Assembly (NCBI GenBank): GCA_964017045.1
Contig: OZ024808.1
Span: forward strand, 19,709,284-19,773,283
Source: Omphiscola glabra
Lineage: Eukaryota; Mollusca; Gastropoda; Lymnaeidae
Direction of reading: 5' to 3'
Length of the DNA stretch: 64,000 bases
Shown piece after piece: positions 36,108 through 47,887 of this stretch; positions within the stretch are counted from its first letter, which is position 1, and each line of letters opens with the position of its first letter. The position numbers and the translations under genes are program-made. The notes below the pieces were generated by a model. That model was not told where the DNA came from and searched no databases. It saw only the letters and a program-made list of their open reading frames with translations.

Positions 36108-36736
36108 GTTTAAATGAAGAAATAAAATTAAAGTCTCGTTTTAAGTATTGTGGTGGTATCGATTACATTTTTTGGCGACTTCGCGACATGGCATACGATA
36201 CCTTGGCTGTCTCCTCTCCTTCTCTCCTTACTCACATTACAGTATGGAATGTAATCATTGTTGTAAATGGTTGCGTTAAGGGAGGTGGGGCAGAGGCATA
36301 GACTCCCTCATATCTTAGCTAAAGACTTTCGATATCCTTATGTGTAGCAGTGGGGGCCATGGCTACCCCAATGTATAGCAGTGGCCGCGACAGTTTGTGC
36401 ACCCCCAGTGGTTTGTCTTCCCTAGACGTGCACAAAGCTAATAGCAACTTTGGTAAATGGTACGTAAATTATAATTGCATGGTCATGGTGTTTAGCTATC
36501 AAGCCATTTAGCTATTCCCCGTCAGCGATATAGCTATTGGTGAGTGGGGTGGGGGGGTGTTCAGATACTGAACTACAATTTTTTAATGTTAAGAAAACAA
36601 AGTTATATAAATACTTGTATAGTATATTACACCCCCACCCCCTTTTCTATATCTCTATTCCACCCTCCACACCCACCCACTTTTTCCACAAAAAAAAAAA
36701 AAAAATTATAAAAAATGCAAATATTTTTTTGTTTAA

Positions 36737-37100
36737 ATGGATGATGTGAAAAAAGGTTTACAACAACTGGGAATCCAAGCATGGAAAAGAAAAGCATTAG
36801 TTAGTTCTGGGTGGAATAAGGTAGTGAGGCAGGCCAAAGCCCTACATGGGCTGTAGCGCCACAGGGATGGATGGATAGTCTGAGTGGAAGGAAGTAGTGA
36901 GGCAGGCCAAAGCCCTACATGGGCTATAGCGCCACAGGGATGGATGGATAGTCTGAGTGGAAGGAAGTGGTGAGGCAGGCCAAAGCCCTACATGGGCTGT
37001 AGCGCCACAGGGATGGATGGATAGTCTGAGTGGAAGGAAGTGGTGAGGCAGGCCAAAGCCCTACATTGGCTGTAGCGCCACAATGATGGAAGGGATGGAA
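36737..37100 (+). mobile_element. LINE 3' end with 73-bp tandem repeat, 4 copies
   Basis: The frame 36737-36856 ends a non-LTR retrotransposon protein: DDVKKGLQQLGIQAWKRKA followed by WNKVVRQAKALHGL and TAG. A 73-bp unit starts within the last 12 codons (36821) and is repeated at 36894, 36967 and 37040; each unit carries 'caggccaaagccctacatgg' and 'tgtagcgccaca'. A homologous repeat at the 3' end of a related LINE is at 59990-60245. Confidence 0.75.
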
Positions 37101-38099
37101 AGATTGTTTCAAGTCATCAAAAGCATCAAACGACATCTCTTAAAAAAAACTTAAATACGTTTTTGTAGGACCTCTCGATTAAGTTCTAATTCAAAAATAT
37201 TATTTTAAAAAAAAACCTTGTAGTTTTTCTCAAATATGATATTAGATCTAAATCTATTTCACGTGATTTTTTTAAAAAAAAAATTATTATTTTTTTTCTT
37301 CTTCTGGAGGTGGTGAGGATGAGTGTGGGAAATGGGAAAGTGGTGGCTGCAATGGGATTTTCACAATTTTGCAAAAAAAAAAAAAAGGGGGGGGGGGGGG
37401 AACGAAGGGCGTAGTGTTTTTTTAACCATCCCTGCTCACGAAATATTTGTGTGGTCCCGTGATATCATCTCTCTGCACGCAACAAACAATATCTCAACTA
37501 ATAAGACTCTTCGCCATCCCCGGTGCGCGCATTGTGTGTCTGAACTTCTCCAAATGGCGTCTAACAATGTCCTCGCGCATAATAGTAATACGGCAATGAA
37601 TGTCGGCTATATGATTGGTGTTCTTTTCCGTAGGTGTGGGGGACCGGGCGGAACAATACCCTGACGTCACAATAAGAGAGGTTTGGCGCGGGGGCAATGG
37701 AGCAGGAAGAGGGTTGTGAAGGTGGCACTTTTTTCTTTACATGGAGGGGCGTAATTTTCAGTAAAAAGCAGATGTTTTTTCATTGAAGGGGCAGCAAAAT
37801 TCTACCCCTCTCCAAGTGGCCCTAAACCTGGCTACATTAATGTTGTGTGTGTGTAGTGTATGATCTTGTTACAGTCCATCACACTTTGTTTAATATGTCA
37901 CCATCAATAACATAGAATCGATGGGACAAGTCGGACATCGGACAGCTGCCAAGACGTGTACACCTTATTTAAATAGCACGCAGACATTGGTGGATTTGTA
38001 AAGCGAAGCAACTCTCATTATGTAGTCATTTTAATTCCTTTTTATTTTGTATTCTGTATCTCAATTGATATCTCTTGAATTTGATCGTTTGGTTTGTTG
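37100..38099. other. Intergenic with homopolymer runs, no gene recognised
   Basis: It contains A, T and G homopolymers (G run at 37387-37400). Open frames at 37323-37664 and on the opposite strand show no recognisable protein. Confidence 0.5.
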
Positions 38100-38102
38100 C
38101 TT

Positions 38103-38360
38103 TGTCTAAAATTAACCTAAAGAACGGCGATATGACAAATTATAAATTTAACTTAAAGAAAGGAGATATGACAAATTATAAATTTATCTTAAAGAAAGGA
38201 GATATGGCAAATTATAAATTTAACTTATATAAAGGAGAAATGACATATTAAAAAATTAACTTTAAAAAGTAGATAAGAATAATTAAAAAATTAACTTTTA
38301 AAAAATAGATATGAATAATTAAGAATTTAACTTTAAAAAGTAGATATGAATAAGTATAAT
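38103..38360. repeat. Degenerate tandem repeat, about 40-bp units
   Basis: Units resemble 'aaatttaacttaaagaaagg' plus 'agatatgacaaattat'. The first three are clear and the later ones shorten to 'ttaactttaaaaagtagata'. Confidence 0.75.
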
Positions 38361-38443
38361 TGAACTGAATGAAATCTGACGTGAATAGCAAATACAAATG
38401 TTTACTGGTAATGCTCAGTTAGATTGGTAAGTGGGCGATTCAT

Positions 38444-38752
38444 AAATGATTCATCTCTGAAAATAGTTCTTAAATGATTCATCTCTGAAAATAGTTCTTA
38501 AATGATTCATCTCTGAAAATAGTTCTTAAATGATTCATCTCTGAAAATAGTTCTTAAATGATTCATCTCTGAAAATAGTTCTTAAATGATTCATCTCTGA
38601 AAATAGTTCTTAAATGATTCATCTCTGAAAATAGTTCTTAAATGATTCATTTCTGAAAATAGTTCTTAAATGATTCATCTCTGAAAATAGTTCTTAAATG
38701 ATTCATCTCTGAAAATAGTTCTTAAATGATTCATCTCTGAAAATAGTTCTTC
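38444..38752. repeat. 28-bp minisatellite, 11 copies
   Basis: The unit is 'aaatgattcatctctgaa' followed by 'aatagttctt'. The copies are almost identical (one has 'catttctg'), so the array is young or homogenised. Confidence 0.95.
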
Positions 38753-39609
38753 AGCTTCTATATAGTTCTGTGGCCTTCCACGAACATTAGTCACCGATAC
38801 AGATACACTGGTGACAGGAGTAAAAAAGTTTTTTTTTTTTCAGTAGTTGGAGCCTGATGCCACATGTAAGATTTTCGGAGAGACAACTGGGACACCCTTT
38901 TTTCCAGGGGTTCAAATTTGTTTTTTTGTCAGTGTGGCGCCCCCTTCTCAATTTAAAAACATATTTACCCCAAGTCCTTCTTTGAAAAAATGCTTATAAA
39001 AAATTCAAATATCATGATTTTCTGGGTCTCCAACCAACCCCACAAGAAGGTGCAGACATATCTGATTAAGAACCCCTACCTTAATCTTTCTTATTGTATC
39101 ACTGTCAATTTAATTCCTTGACTTTGCACTTCAGAAAGAGCACAAAGAAAAAACACACACAAAAAAAACAAACAACCAAAGCTCTCAGTGTCTAAAATCG
39201 ACCTACGCATCATTGCCTTCGAAATAGTCAAATAATGCAAACTTAAGAAGAATCGGCAAAATACCACACATTTAAGACTCCGAAAAATGCTACAAACTTC
39301 AGGCTCCGGATAATTCTTCAAATTTATGAGTGCCGAGACAACTACCGACTTAAGACTCCGGAAAAAAAAAAAACACTACACACCTTTAAGAGTCTGGAAA
39401 AAAATTCTACAATCGCAACGTCTTAAGACTCCAATAAAGCCTTGCAAAAGTCACCAGATGCTGACAAAGTTTCAATTATTTTTTTTGGGAGGGAAGGGGG
39501 GGGGGGGGGGGGGGCAGAATTCTCCTCTTTAAAAAATGGTCTCGAAAATGTTTTATCAGACATGAGCAAAGATTTTTTTTTTTTTTTTTTTTAACATACT
39601 GCACAGAGG

Positions 39610-39773
39610 CAGAGGCGTAGATAAGGGAGGGCAGATGTCCCCCTAGAGCGAGACTAGTAAGGGAATCAAAAATTGTCGTTAACTGTATTTTGTTGATGAA
39701 AATAATGGGCTTCAGAGTGGCGTAAAAATGAATCGTACCCCCCCCCCGCGCCAAACGCTATAGTTACGCTTCT
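39610..39773. mobile_element. hAT-like MITE (CAGAGGCGTAG family), diverged
   Basis: The left end CAGAGGCGTAGATAAG and the right end AGTTACGCTTCTG are imperfectly inverted. The family also occurs at 51202-51400 and as a right end at 55251. No target duplication is visible. Confidence 0.5.
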
Positions 39774-41090
39774 GCTACTGCCCACTTCTAAAACGACCGT
39801 TTCGTTTTCTTCCGTCCCGCTCCAAGGTATCGCCAGGGCTCGAGTGCTTTGGTCTGTAAAGTGCTCGCTAACCCGCAAACAGTTCTGTCGCTAGTTCACC
39901 CCCTCTCCCCCCCCCCCTTTTTTTCCTCCTCCCGTCACAACCACTGAAACTGGGATAAGTACGACGATTCCGCTGGCTGCGGACTTTTTTCTCCCCTCCC
40001 CTTTCTGTAACCCCACCCCCCCCCCAAACCTGGACCCACCCACCCCCTCCTTATTTCTTTTTGTTGTTGGGGGGGGGGGAGACGACTGCTCAAGGCTTAG
40101 TCACCAGGGGGGTTTACCCTGGCCATTGCGGCGCTCGTGAAGGATTAAATGTGTAGCAGTGTTAAGTTATTGAGGGGACATTGCCACTACACGTGGCCAG
40201 GAGGTTCTGTGCAGATTATTTGTTGGTGTTTTTCCTCTTGTTAAAAGTGTGTATACAGCGTGAGTGTTACAATAGATTTATTGGCTATTTCCGGATATTC
40301 CCAATTAATTCTTCTTGGAATAATAATGATAAAAACAGCGACTTTGGTTTTAAATAGGATATTATTGTTGAAATAAGGTAGGTCTTTTACGTTTGTTTAT
40401 ATAATTGTTCTGTTTTCTTACTAATTCTCTTTAAAAAAAATTTTTAATGAGAACGAAATCGTGCTACATGTTTTGGTGAGTTATGTTACAAAATTTAGAG
40501 GGCTTATGGTGTGCTGGATTGTTAAAGCTAAACCTAAAGTAACCAAAATTCTCCCGTTGCGGATTCATTCAATATTCAAAGTGAATCGTTTTTTGTAACA
40601 TATTCTCTACTATATAAAAATGTAGCAGCTTTTGCTGGACTTTATCGCGAACTTGTGTCATTCGCGTAAAACATTTTTAAATCATACCGTTTATTACTTA
40701 TTCGGTTTATAGGACAATTTCAAGACCTTGTTAATAACTGTCAATGCATATAGAAAAGGGAATCTGTCCAGTCTAACGTAGGCCCTATAATTTATCAGGA
40801 GTAGGCTTCTACTGCCAATAGGTAGAGCCTACTAATATAGGCTTAGGATTTGAAGGTGGGGATGGAAAGGGTATGATGAAAAGGGAGGTCATTGTCTGAT
40901 AACCGACATCATTCCGGTTGTTTCGATTACATCGCGCGAGGACTGCCTGGAGTTAATTACAAGATAATTAAATGTCGTTTTTTTTTTCCTTATGCTCCAG
41001 TTTGTAGTAAACATGGCGAGTGAGTTAATTAGAAATACTAGGACTGTTCACAAGACACGTAGTATATATAAATCGAAGCAAACCTTTTAG
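39774..41090. other. Intergenic; C/G runs then AT-rich DNA
   Basis: C- and G-homopolymers lie at 39900-40080. The stretch 40130-40380 has a less biased composition and ends in a donor-like 'aag|gtaggt', so a 5' non-coding exon is possible, but nothing else supports one. Confidence 0.4.
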
Positions 41091-41094
41091 AGAC

Positions 41095-41441
41095 CAAGTG
41101 ACGAGACAGCAATCCAAAAAACAGGACCTGTCAGAGACCAAGACGAGACAGCAATCCAAAAATAAGGACTTGTCAGAGACCAAGTGACGAGACAGCAATC
41201 CAAAAAACAGGACCTGTTAGAGACCAAGACGAGACAGCAATCCAAAAATAGGGACCTGTCAGAGACCAAGTGACGAGACAGCAATCCAAAAATAGGGACC
41301 TGTCAGAGACCAAGTGACGAGACAGCAATCCAAAAATAGGGACCTGTCAGAGACCAAGTGACGAGACAGCAATCCAAAAATAGGGACCTGACAGAGACCA
41401 AGTGACGAGACAGCAATCCAAAAACAGGACCTGTTAGAGAC
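41095..41441. repeat. 41/44-bp minisatellite, about 8 copies
   Basis: The unit is 'gagaccaagtgacgagacag' then 'caatccaaaaatagggacct' and 'gtca'. Variants lacking 'tga' are 41 bp; the two types alternate at the start of the array, hinting at a two-unit higher-order period. Confidence 0.92.
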
Positions 41442-41662
41442 ATTAAACCCACTTATTTATGGCATATTGTCAACACTTCAATTAAACATAAAATCTGAGG
41501 TTACAGCTTAGAAAAAAACAACAACAAAACATAAATAAAAATCTTCTGTCTTGAATTTTTTTTTACCACATTTGAGAGAGCTTTCGTTGACATAAAAGTT
41601 TTATATTAAAAAGTCACAAAGTTTGACATGCTTTTATACAATTCAAGTGATCGTTGCATGCA

Positions 41663-41838
41663 GGGCCAACTTGGAGTGCGTACCGGGCCAACTTGGTTTG
41701 CGTGCCGGGCCAACTTGGTTGGCGTGCCGTGCCAACTTGGTTGGCGTGCCGGGCCAACTTGGTTGGCGTGCCGGGCCAACTTGGTTTGAGTGCCGGGCCA
41801 ACTTGGTTGGCGTGCCGGGCCAACTTGGTTTGCGTACC
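41663..41838. repeat. 22-bp minisatellite, 8 copies
   Basis: The unit is 'gggccaacttggttggcg' plus 'tgcc', with single-base variants. All three frames on both strands tend to stay open, so overlapping open frames here are artefacts. Confidence 0.95.
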
Positions 41839-42196
41839 GAAGGGTAGGCCTCTGCTTGGCGGCTTTGGCACGCCCATCGGTTCGCCACCACTGTTATATG
41901 CCTATCTATAGTAGTCTATACACACGGACTAACCCACTTGATATGTATGGGCCCAATACATTAGGCTTACACAACAAGGGTGTCAATCACTAATAATTTT
42001 AAAGGCCTTTTTGATGAAAAAATAAGAATACATTCTTCGGGGGAATGTTGTCTTTCCACTAGCTATGACAACATTCACCCAACACCACGTGGGGCGCACG
42101 TGCGTGGCCTGCGAGTCCCAGAAATGTGAAAGCTGAGCAGTGGTTCTGTTCTGCCGACCAATCGCATCTCTTCGGCTTATTGAAACCGCTGTTTCA

Positions 42197-42333
42197 AAGC
42201 GATGTGTGTGCTATACAGCTATATGTGTGTGCTATACAGCTATATGTGTGCTATACAGCTATATGTGTGCTATACAGCGATATGTGTGCTATACAGCTAT
42301 ATGTGTGCTATACAGCTATATGGCGTTTCATGT
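42197..42333. repeat. 17/19-bp minisatellite, about 7 copies, with 3' unique part repeated at 42767
   Basis: The unit is 'tatgtgtgctatacagc' with small length variants. The last two units plus the following 'tggcgtttcatgtcgcctcg' and 'accttta' recur at 42767-42832, on the other side of the TIR element at 42348-42757. Confidence 0.9.
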
Positions 42334-42347
42334 CGCCTCGACCTTTA

Positions 42348-42757
42348 GGGGCTGTCCATTAATTATGTCAACAAATTTTTGGCGATTTTTACCTCCCCCA
42401 CTCCCCCTTGTCAACAATTTGTCAAACTTCCAGAGACCCCCCCCCCCTATAAAATTACGTCAACATGTGATTACCCCCACAAAAAAAATAAAATAAAGAT
42501 AAAATGGGGGAAAAAAAACAATATTTTAAATAGCCTAGTTTACAACTACAACAAAAAAGTGAATAAAAGTAAAATGTTTAGAAAAAAAAGTTTAGTAAAT
42601 TTTAAATTATGAAATTAAATTTATTAAAAAAAAAGTAACATTGTTGACGTCAACTTTTCTTGACCTCCCCCCCCCCCCTCCCCCTTGTCAACAATTGTCA
42701 AAAAATTTCAGACCCCCCCTCCCCCCTATTTTGTTGACATAATTAATGGACAGCCCC
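42348..42757. mobile_element. TIR element, GGGGCTGTCCATTAATTATG ends
   Basis: A perfect 28-bp inverted repeat starts GGGGCTGTCCATTAATTATG. TTA flanks both ends (42345-42347 and 42758-42760), a possible 3-bp target duplication. The interior has C-rich blocks near both ends and an A-rich centre. It is related in design to the 8480-8821 element. Confidence 0.88.
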
Positions 42758-42833
42758 TTACCTTATGTGTGCTATACAGCTATATGTGTGCTATACAGCT
42801 ATATGGCGTTTCATGTCGCCTCGACCTTTACAG

Positions 42834-43930
42834 ACTTAATAAATGCGCCGGAGCTACATGTCTGGGGTGTGACCTTCTTCTCAAGGACAGGAAATTCCAA
42901 AAATTCGCACCCTTTGTTTGTTTTACTGTTATTTGTTTGAAAAGTATAAGGTGATAAAATATCTTGAAATATTCCACATTCTGTCTTTGTATGTTTGGTT
43001 ATCAAGATTTTGCATGCACTCAGAAACTTTGTTATAGACGATAACGTCTCAGAATTTAAAAAAAAAAAAAAAAATTATAATTTAAAAAAAGAGAAAAAAA
43101 GTGTTTGGATGTTAGATTCATCCATTTTGGCATTAGCTTTTGGAGTGTCAGAGGGGAGGCTCTAGAAAAGGAGGTGGGGCCAGTAAAATATAAATACACA
43201 AATAAATAGTAAAAGGAATATTTTATGAAATATATTTTTTAATGCATCTCTGTTGTCTCATTTAAAAAAATGCGTTTTTTTTAGAACTTGGGGGAAATGC
43301 TTTTTAAAAAAAAAAATATAAATAAACTGGTGGGAAGGACTCATTGGGTGTAAATGGGTCATAAAGGAGTGGACCCAATACTTGCCTCGTCCTGTGTGGT
43401 GGCAACTACCGCTAGGTCACTGCCATTTTAAACACCAACGAGATTTTAATTAACCCGTCGAAATTTGAGTTAGAGGTTAATTGGATTTATTTGGGAAGTT
43501 AAGGTCAATTATCTCTACGTGTAGCGGTTCTAAAACTGCCAGTCTAAAAATGAATGTGCTTTAATGTAAAGCAGATGTATCAACAATTCAATGATACACA
43601 TGGGAGGTGGGTATTGTGTGGTCACGCAAAAAATCGATCTTAATATTCCAATGGAACTTTCGTATACACAATTTTTTTTTTTTAAATTACATTTTTATGA
43701 ATCATAAAATCTCAAAAACTGCGTTTTTAGGTTCCATAAGTCTCGTTTTGAGACGACCTGCTCATTGTGTTATATATAATTGAACGGCTACACATCGACA
43801 TCGTGTTTAACAAGCACACCGTTTACACAGGGGTGAGTCAGAATCTCAGATTAATGTATACAATAAACCAGTAGAGCGGAGCCTTTATTTGATGGATGAG
43901 TCTGCTTTATTTTAACAACATTACTCTGTT
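42834..43930. other. Intergenic, nothing recognised
   Basis: AT-rich with A/T homopolymers; no delimited element or exon. Confidence 0.5.
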
Positions 43931-44300
43931 GGTGCACTCTTCTGCCCAATGCCCCACTTATGTCGGTATCCTCGTCTGCCCAGTTGCCCAACTCTTGTTG
44001 GTACACTTGTTTTCTCAGTTGCGCCACTCATGGTAGTACTCTCGTCTGCTCAATTGCCCCACTTATGTCGGTGTCCTCGTCTGCCCAGTTGCCCAACTCT
44101 TGTTGGTACACTTGTTTTCTCATTTGCCCCACTCATGATAGTACTCTCGTCTGCTCAATTGCCCCACTTATGTTGTTACCATCGTCTGCCCCGTGCCCCG
44201 CTCTAGTTGGTACCCTTGTCTGCTCATTTGCCCTACTCATGTAGGTCCCCACGGCTACTCCGTCACCCACCCTTAATGTTACACTCGTCTGCCCCCATTT
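43931..44300. repeat. 105-bp higher-order repeat, 3 units
   Basis: The segment 'tgtcggtatcctcgtctgcc' starts at 43961, 44066 and, diverged, 44171: exactly 105 bp apart. Each unit is itself built of three related segments of about 35 bp ('cgtctgcccagttgcccaac'). The period is a multiple of three, so long open frames result. Confidence 0.85.
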
Positions 44301-44523
44301 CCCCAGTCCTGCTTAAATGTGTTCAACTGCCCCATATGGCCACACAGCCCAACTGGGTTAACCTGTTTCACAGGGTAGATTTGGGATAATCTGGGCCTTA
44401 TCTCAAGCCATTTCGATGTCCATCCCCCAACGCACACATTGAACCTACAAAAAGAAAACTGCATGTTTCAGGTCAAATTCGGCTGACACATGCACTTGGA
44501 ATAGTTGATCGTTTTTTTCGTAT

Positions 44524-44812
44524 CCGGAAATTTGATCGAAAGAAATTTCGTCGACGGAAAATTGATCGACGGAAATTTGATCGAACGGAAATTTGGTCGA
44601 ATCTTTTTTTTAGTTTACACGTTAAAATTTTGCATCAATTTTATTTTTGAACGCATTGTTTTGTTTTAAAGTATAGTATAGTGCGTTCAAAAATGAATTT
44701 GACGAAAATTTTAACGTGTGAACTGAAAAAAAGATTCGACCAAATTTCCGTTCGATCAAATTTCCGTCGATCAATTTTCTGTCGACGAAATTTATTTCGA
44801 TCAAATTTCCGG
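44524..44812. mobile_element. Fold-back element (near-complete palindrome)
   Basis: The arms 44524-44650 and 44687-44812 are inverted copies with few differences, separated by about 36 bp. Each arm contains tandem 'ggaaatttgatcga'-type motifs at its outer end and 'acgttaaaattttg' further in. A transcript would form a hairpin of over 120 bp. Class unknown. Confidence 0.85.
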
Positions 44813-44960
44813 TAACCCTTTTTTTTAGCTGTGGAGTTATGTTTTCTTGGCTATTTTTGCTTCCGAGGCTTCTCATCTTTTTGTAGGTATGACACGCTGG
44901 AAGGGGCGGACATTTGGTTGTTTATATGAACGATACACCATGGTGAACATCGCGCAGTCA

Positions 44961-44995
44961 TGGGGTCGCGACATTAGGAAGGTCGAGAATCACTG
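44961..44995. mobile_element. SPIN-like right-end fragment, copy D
   Basis: The sequence 'ggggtcgcgacattaggaag' followed by 'gtcgagaatcactg' matches the last 35 bp of the SPIN-like copies. No left part is present. Confidence 0.6.
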
Positions 44996-45560
44996 ATGTA
45001 ATAAGTGAAAACGACACAGCAGAAATTGTAAAAAAATAATTCAGAATTTAGTTTTTAAAGTTAAACGGACTTTTCGGTAGAAAGTGCAACCACTCCATTT
45101 CGTTTTGGCACTGATCTGCCGGTGCCCCCCTCACACTTTATAGCAAATTAGTAAAACAAAGTAAGTTTAAACCTGAAAAAAGGAATGCAGCAAAAACAAC
45201 GAACGTCAGCGAAGCAGTGTCTCCCCTTATAACCCACTTTATAAGCACACGACATTTTGTAATATATAAAGATAACACCAGTTCGTGTATAGCGTTTGAG
45301 CCATAGATGACTCGCGGCCAAGGTCATAAAGGCATGGCTATAGCTATAGCCCGACATCGGCATTTTGTGAGCAGTCTGAACACCGTTAACACCGACGGTG
45401 TTCAATCATTTTATAGTCACATTCTTGGAGAAATTCTGAGTAAGGCTTGCGTTTGTGAGTGTAAGACCCGAGGTATGGGGAAACCATCTATTTATTGATA
45501 TATTATTTACCGTTCTTTTTTTTTTTGGTTATTAAATTTTTTAAATATATTTTAATACAC
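44996..45560. other. Intergenic, nothing recognised
   Basis: Only short frames without recognisable protein; no repeat of note. Confidence 0.45.
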
Positions 45561-45564
45561 ATAT

Positions 45565-45676
45565 GAAGTACCTGTATAGAGATGGGTGTTCAGAAGGATT
45601 CGAAGTACCGTTATAGAGATTGATGTTCAGAAAGATCCGAAGTACCTGTATAGAGATGGATGTTCCGAAAGATTCA
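45565..45676. repeat. 37-bp tandem repeat, 3 copies
   Basis: Units start 'gaagtacctgtatagagatg' at 45565, 45602 and 45639. Confidence 0.9.
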
Positions 45677-46002
45677 CAGACTGCGAAATATATCAAAATA
45701 TGGTTGTGAGGCTTTATGGAAAGAGGGAAACGATTGAGATGACGGCAAATTCTTCTCACAGCCAATGCCACTTTCTCTTCTTGTTAATTTTACTCCAGTA
45801 CGGTTCCTCCATTTGGTCCATTCTCTGCCACTGTCAGCAAGTGTTCACTTTCTCATTTCCAAAACCCTCTCTAATTCCTCCCCCCCCTCTCTTCCATTCC
45901 CTTACTCTCTCCACTTTACCCAACGCACTCCAGTTTCCCCCACTGTCACGAATCCCCCCACCCCTCACCAGTAACCAATTAGTACCGTTATCCGCGAGTT
46001 AA

Positions 46003-46190
46003 CTTTCTCCCATTGTCAGCAAATGTCCCGTCTACCATTTCTCCCATTGTCTGTAAATGCTCTGTCTCTCATTTCTCTCAATGTCAGTAGATGTTCTGTC
46101 TCCAATTTCTCAAATTGTTCAGTAAATTTTTCGTCTCCAATTTCTCCAATTGTTCAGTAAATATTCTATCGCCCATTCCTCCCAAGGTCG
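46003..46190. repeat. Degenerate tandem repeat, about 40-bp units
   Basis: Units of the type 'catttctcccattgtcagca' and 'aatgttctgtct' recur four to five times with heavy divergence. Confidence 0.6.
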
Positions 46191-46723
46191 CCGATATCTT
46201 GTTCCCCATTCAGCATTAAGATAAAAACCTTGGCCAGATTTTGCCAGTTGGAAGTCCAAAGCGTCTTATCGCATCGCTGATAAGCAGCCGAAAACAAGTA
46301 AATAAAGGCGGACGTTTGACCGCCAGCGATAACACTAATCCGCCTTACCTCCCTTGTTTATCTTTTACCATGACATGCACAAACTTTTTCCTTTTATCTT
46401 TTTGTCATTGTTTGCATTATACGATTGGGAAAATTATGTTGGTTAATTTAAAAAAAATTTTTTTTTTATATTGTTTCGTTGAAGAATATAATAAGCCTTC
46501 GTTCGTGTTTTGTTCCTCGCCAAGTTGCAATAATTAATACCAACATTTGTTTTTAAAATGCCACGCAGCGTAAGAATTGGCGATGATTTTCGACATCAAA
46601 CAAAAATATTTTTTTTTGGCTGGAATAATTTACCAGTGACGGTGTATCCTATAGCCAAATTGCTCACCACATTCGACACCATACTGTATACACACTGCAC
46701 ACCAAATGCACTCCAAATGCAAG

Positions 46724-46866
46724 CCAGACACCGACTGCACACCAAACACCGACTGCACACCAAACACCGACTGCACACCAAACACCGACTGCACACCAAA
46801 CACCGACTGCACACCAAACACCGACTGCACACCAAACACCGACTGCACACCAAACACTGACGGCAC
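46724..46866. repeat. 18-bp minisatellite, about 8 copies
   Basis: The unit is 'caccgactgcacaccaaa', nearly perfect. Overlapping open frames on both strands (Cys- or His-rich) are repeat translations. Confidence 0.95.
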
Positions 46867-46947
46867 ACACCACAATATCAAACTAGTATTTCCTTACAAA
46901 GAAAGTATGACCATTAAAGCTGCGCACTCCTTTCTTGCCCCCCCCCC

Positions 46948-47108
46948 CAGTGGCGTAGCGAGCTTAACTCGCGCCCGGGGCACAATACCTTTTTAGCGCC
47001 GCCCTATTCGAAAACCATACATATTATAGTAAAATATACCATTTGGCGCCCCTTTGTGAGTAGCTCCCGGGGCATGATGCCACCCTTGCCCCCCTCACTA
47101 CGCCTCTG
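46948..47108. mobile_element. hAT MITE (CAGTGGCGTAGC family), copy 2
   Basis: It starts CAGTGGCGTAGCGAGC and ends CTACGCCTCTG. The interior is co-linear with 35553-35723. It is inserted in poly-C, so the expected 8-bp duplication (C8 on each side) is uninformative. Confidence 0.85.
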
Positions 47109-47438
47109 CCCCCCCCCCCTTTTTTCAAACATATTTTGTCAAAGACAATCAGCGACTCCGCTTCAATTCCTGCAGCGACCACGAATTAATTATTAACGTC
47201 CTAGTGACGGTTTGTCGTTGAATTGGTTCTGTCAACAAACTTGATCTCGCATTATTGATTGATTGCGAATTGAATTGATCTCATGTTTTAATGTACTGAC
47301 AGTGGACACAATGCTTTTTTGTTGTTGAATTATTTTTTTTATATTTTATTTTTTATATGTATATATTTTTTGTATTTAAAAAATAAAATGGTTAATTGCA
47401 GTTCGGTCTCTCGCTGCAAGATTAAATGGGCTCTTCGG

Positions 47439-47619
47439 CAGCGGTTCTCAACTGTGGGTCGCGACTACTTTGGGGATCGAACGACCCTTACACAGGGATC
47501 GCCTAAGACCATCGGGGAATACATATTTATGAAGTATAAATATTTTTATGGTTCGGGGTCACCACAACACGAGGAACTGAATTAAAGGGTGGCGGCATTA
47601 GGACGGTTGAGAATCGCTG
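47439..47619. mobile_element. SPIN-like hAT MITE, copy B
   Basis: It starts CAGCGGTTCTCAACTGTGGG and ends GGTTGAGAATCGCTG, with the perfect 8-bp duplication CTCTTCGG at 47431-47438 and 47620-47627. It contains 'gaccatcggggaatacat' and 'accacaacacgaggaactg', matching the SPIN layout. Confidence 0.9.
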
Positions 47620-47887
47620 CTCTTCGGTTTAATGATTTATAGTGGTGTTTTTTTTAATAAAAAAGCATGATACATGTAGAATTAGAATTGAGCGTTTTAA
47701 GCTGAGAGCCGGAAAAACCAACCGCTTTGTACCCGCGCCAACCTTCTAAACGCTGTACATTATTAGGATGCACTGTAGTAATAAAATATATATTTTTAAA
47801 CACTTAGGAATACATTAATTCCTACTCTCTGGGCACCAAACAATACTACAAACCACCATCTTACCATCTTGGATGATGGGCCATGTT

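Noticed and set aside
38444..38752. Regular 28-bp repeats that could be mistaken for a CRISPR array
   Set aside because: Repeats are contiguous with no spacers, and the DNA is eukaryotic.
37386..39517. Long G and C homopolymers (for example 37387-37400, 39487-39514)
   Set aside because: Could be real, but homopolymer length is error-prone in assemblies; not interpreted.
40130..40385. Possible 5' non-coding exon ending in aag|gtaggt
   Set aside because: A single donor-like site and mild composition change are not enough; no coding exon follows on the plus strand.
41614..41911. Overlapping open frames on both strands (GQLGWRAGPTW and similar)
   Set aside because: A 22-bp repeat without stops in any frame produces them; no start context, homology or exon structure.
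46558..46996. Cys/Thr- or His/Arg-rich open frames
   Set aside because: They are produced by the 18-bp minisatellite at 46724-46866.
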